This document shows positions 63,110 to 64,000 of a stretch of DNA of 64,000 bases, piece after piece. This DNA is from Streptomyces coeruleorubidus (GTDB lineage Bacteria; Actinomycetota; Actinomycetes; Streptomycetales; Streptomycetaceae). The translations under genes were made by a program, and so were the position numbers. The first letter of the stretch is position 1, and each line of letters opens with the position of its first letter. The notes beneath the pieces were generated by a model. That model made no database searches and was not told where the DNA came from. It saw only the letters and a program-made list of their open reading frames with translations. The DNA is taken from contig NZ_CP023694.1 of NCBI RefSeq assembly GCF_008705135.1, positions 1,922,001 to 1,986,000 of the forward strand, in the 5' to 3' direction.

Positions 63110-64000
63110 ATGGAGACGAGCACCGAGGGCGCGGCACAGCCCGACAGCAGCCCTGCCGCGGCGGTGGATCCGCCGGTCCCGGCCGGGTCCGTGGAGGCGG
63201 TCATCGAGACGGCGGTGGAGACGGCGACCGAGACCGCGCCCACCGCCATACCGCCCGCCTCGCTGTCCCCCTCGCGTGCCAGTGACTTCATGCAGTGCCC
63301 GCTGCTCTACCGTTTCCGGGTCATCGACCGGCTGCCGGAGAAGCCGAGCGAGGCGGCGACCAGGGGCACGCTGGTGCACGCGGTCCTGGAGCGGCTCTTC
63401 GACGCCCCGGCGGCCGAGCGCACGGCACCGCGGGCGAAGTCGCTGATCCCGGGCCAGTGGGACCGGCTGCGGGAGACGCGGCCGGAGGTCGTGGAGCTGT
63501 TCGCCGACGATCCGCAGGGCGAGCGGCTGGCGCGCTGGCTGGGCGAGGCCGAGCAGCTCGTCGAGCGCTGGTTCAGCCTGGAGGACCCCAGCCGGCTGGA
63601 GCCGGCCGAGCGGGAGCTGTTCGTCGAGGCCGAGCTGGAGTCCGGGCTGCGGCTGCGCGGGATCATCGACCGGGTCGACGTGGCGCCCACGGGCGAGGTG
63701 CGGATCGTCGACTACAAGACGGGGAAGGCCCCCAGGCCCGAGTACTCCGAGGGCGCCCTGTTCCAGATGAAGTTCTACGCCCTCGTCGTCTGGCGGCTGA
63801 AGAACGTGGTCCCGCGGCGGCTCCAGCTGGTCTACCTCGGCAGTGGTCAGGTGCTGACGTACGACCCCGTCCTCGCCGACCTGGAGCGGGTCGAGCGCAA
63901 GCTGCTGGCGCTGTGGGAGGCGATCCGGCTGGCGACCGAGACGGGCGACTGGCGGCCGCGCCCCACGAAGCTGTGCGGCTGGTGCGATCACCAGGCCCAC
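63110..64000 (+). CDS. RecB-family (PD-(D/E)XK) exonuclease, N-terminal part
   Basis: 297 residues from the ATG at 63110 to the window edge; the end is outside. SLSPSRASDFMQCPLLYRFR, RGTLVHAVLERLF and RIVDYKTGKAPR are the motifs of the RecB-like nuclease (PDDEXK_1) family, including the catalytic Asp and Lys in DYKTGK. The final CGWCDHQAH should supply cysteines for an Fe-S cluster if the gene continues normally. It diverges from the protease gene. Confidence 0.88.
   Translation, partial: METSTEGAAQPDSSPAAAVDPPVPAGSVEAVIETAVETATETAPTAIPPASLSPSRASDFMQCPLLYRFRVIDRLPEKPSEAATRGTLVHAVLERLFDAPAAERTAPRAKSLIPGQWDRLRETRPEVVELFADDPQGERLARWLGEAEQLVERWFSLEDPSRLEPAERELFVEAELESGLRLRGIIDRVDVAPTGEVRIVDYKTGKAPRPEYSEGALFQMKFYALVVWRLKNVVPRRLQLVYLGSGQVLTYDPVLADLERVERKLLALWEAIRLATETGDWRPRPTKLCGWCDHQAH

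Overview
The window is high-GC actinobacterial DNA and almost certainly a Streptomyces chromosome core region. The evidence is the codon bias, frequent GTG starts and 4-nt GTGA/ATGA overlaps. It also carries a Pup-proteasome locus, a G-protein 'conservon' with a P450, and the palindromic intergenic repeats typical of the genus. Gene order matches what I remember of the S. coelicolor region from about SCO1593 to SCO1650; that is memory, not a search.

Layout. 1-588: start of an HTH regulator, cut by the window edge. 917-8277 (minus): pheS-pheT, a soluble orphan histidine kinase, a SpoU-type rRNA methyltransferase and infC-rpmI-rplT. infC has a long leader with an intrinsic terminator and appears to start at ATC. 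8674-15224: a DUF1844 protein, a small TA-flanked inverted-repeat element, an SseB protein / mycosin protease / membrane protein cassette, a PLP enzyme and a DUF2510 membrane protein. 15268-21897: a divergent cluster for gamma-glutamylation catabolism of an amine, probably ethanolamine (SDR, aldehyde dehydrogenase, GlnA4-like synthetase; FadR-like regulator, APC permease, gamma-glutamyl hydrolase). 22109-29528: a LysR/TDT transporter pair, a cupin regulator with a metal-receptor-like protein, and a glycine-betaine ABC transporter with two fused binding domains. 29698-33282: a 5'-3' exonuclease, an iron-box controlled siderophore-interacting protein, a GNAT enzyme and an RluA-type pseudouridine synthase. 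33276-37909: conservon rarA-E (cvn9), ending in a P450 without the ExxR motif. 38307-43426: HelY-like helicase, lipid kinase, TatC and TatA. 43686-58330: the proteasome neighbourhood (PafC, PafB, two FKBP proteins, PafA, an MFS/LacI pair, PrcA, PrcB, Pup, Dop, ARC). A decayed endonuclease-VII-like gene lies between prcB and pup. 58577-64000: ferredoxin, a secreted protein, TrmI, a second and longer inverted-repeat element, a site-2 protease and the start of a RecB-family nuclease.

How the genes work together. Four modules stand out. (1) Translation: phenylalanyl-tRNA synthetase, IF3, L35, L20, rRNA/tRNA modification. (2) Amine nitrogen scavenging: uptake, gamma-glutamylation, two oxidations, hydrolysis back to glutamate plus an amino acid. 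(3) Pupylation and proteasomal degradation: Dop deamidates Pup, PafA ligates it, ARC unfolds and PrcBA degrades; PafBC is the linked DNA-damage regulator. (4) A signalling cassette (RarA-D) controlling development and ending in an atypical P450.

The most notable observations are the complete amine gamma-glutamylation pathway, the infC leader and ATC start, the two TA-flanked elements that each coincide with a TAG stop codon, the endonuclease remnant inside the proteasome operon, the ExxR-less tailed P450, and the tandem double binding domain in the betaine transporter.
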